Shown here: positions 6,812 to 7,135 of the stretch, piece after piece
Layout: each line of letters begins with the position of its first letter
How positions within the stretch are numbered: position 1 is the first letter of the stretch
Assembly (NCBI GenBank): GCA_023400335.1
Contig: JAEXFF010000419.1
Location: 1-7,135, forward strand
Source of the DNA: Bacteroidota bacterium
Lineage (GTDB): Bacteria > Bacteroidota > Bacteroidia > Bacteroidales > Marinifilaceae
DNA length: 7,135 nt
Direction of reading: 5' to 3'
Position numbers and translations under genes: made by a program
Notes under the pieces: generated by a model
The model's input: only the letters and a program-made list of their open reading frames with translations
Told to the model about the DNA's origin: nothing
Databases searched by the model: none

Positions 6812-7135
6812 TTATTTAAGGAAAAACTCCGTACTTCCAATGTTTTCATTGTCGCAAAATAAATCAGCCGTATACCGGCCCTTTACCAGACTTCCGTCAT
6901 TAGGCCAGTATATAGACATTTCCAGACGTTCACCCTCGTATTCAAATTCCCGTTTTGCTGAATAGGTAAGGGTAGCGTTCTGGTATTTAAAATAGGATTT
7001 ATCACTGAAAGCGATCACTTTGTCATCCGGACGGGTGAGACGCAGGTAAACCGTCCGTTTTCCCCGTTTAGCCGTGATATTTTTGGGAATGATAAAATCG
7101 GCCCGTAGCTGGAAACATTTTTTCCAGTTTACTTC
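6812..7135 (-). CDS. C-terminal part of a beta-rich protein of unknown function (partial, runs off the window)
   Basis: The minus-strand frame is open from the right edge of the window to a TAA at 6814-6812, giving the last 107 residues of a longer protein; the start lies outside. An internal GTG at 7018 is not needed as a start, because protein-like sequence continues upstream with residues such as FQLRADFIIPKNI and KRTVYLRLTRPDD. The visible part alternates short hydrophobic and charged strands (KTVYLRL-like, YEGERLEMSIYW, KGRYTADLFCDNENIGSTEFFLK at the end), suggesting one beta-sandwich domain, Ig-like in style. It has no transmembrane helix or catalytic motif. I recall similar C-terminal domains in Bacteroidota hypothetical proteins but cannot name the family. 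It ends 39 bp before the fhs ATG on the same strand, so an operon link is likely. Coding status is firm; function is unknown. Confidence 0.8.
   Translation of the reverse strand, partial: EVNWKKCFQLRADFIIPKNITAKRGKRTVYLRLTRPDDKVIAFSDKSYFKYQNATLTYSAKREFEYEGERLEMSIYWPNDGSLVKGRYTADLFCDNENIGSTEFFLK

Noticed and set aside
6812..7018. A separate 68-residue gene starting at GTG 7018
   Set aside because: The frame stays open to the window edge with continuous protein-like sequence, so this is the tail of a longer gene.

Overview
The window looks like a stretch of chromosome from a Gram-negative Bacteroidota, probably Bacteroidales. This is inferred from gene style: a Bacteroidota-type LTA-synthase-family sulfatase, a full-length monofunctional formate-tetrahydrofolate ligase close to Bacteroides relatives, AT-rich intergenic DNA and no clear Shine-Dalgarno sequences. 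Species cannot be assigned from sequence reading alone. I saw no RNA genes, mobile elements or CRISPR array.

Layout: one plus-strand gene (42-1859) encodes a five-helix membrane enzyme with an outward-facing alkaline-phosphatase-fold domain of the phosphoglycerol/phosphoethanolamine transferase type. It converges on a minus-strand series that fills the rest of the window. Read in transcription order from the right edge, that series is: the C-terminal 107 residues of a beta-rich protein of unknown function (6812 to beyond 7135), fhs (5105-6772), a membrane-anchored calcineurin-type metallophosphoesterase (3810-4997), and a membrane sensor with periplasmic Cache-like domain, HAMP and SpoIIE/PP2C phosphatase domain (1856-3718). 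The gaps are 39, 107 and 91 bp. The first pair is probably cotranscribed. The other gaps hold a hairpin and a short tandem repeat that could separate transcription units. No intergenic stretch exceeds 300 bp.

How the genes work together: fhs supplies 10-formyl-tetrahydrofolate and is a housekeeping enzyme. The sulfatase-type transferase and the metallophosphoesterase both act on phosphoesters at the membrane, and the SpoIIE protein would turn an envelope signal into Ser/Thr dephosphorylation of a cytoplasmic partner. A shared envelope role is only suggested by adjacency. The best leads are the serine in place of threonine at the presumed transferase nucleophile, the cysteine-rich sensor domain of the phosphatase with no partner-switch partner in view, the helically phased TAGTTTAG repeats before that gene, and the alternative hairpins between fhs and the metallophosphoesterase. 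Nothing here amounts to a clearly new multi-gene system.
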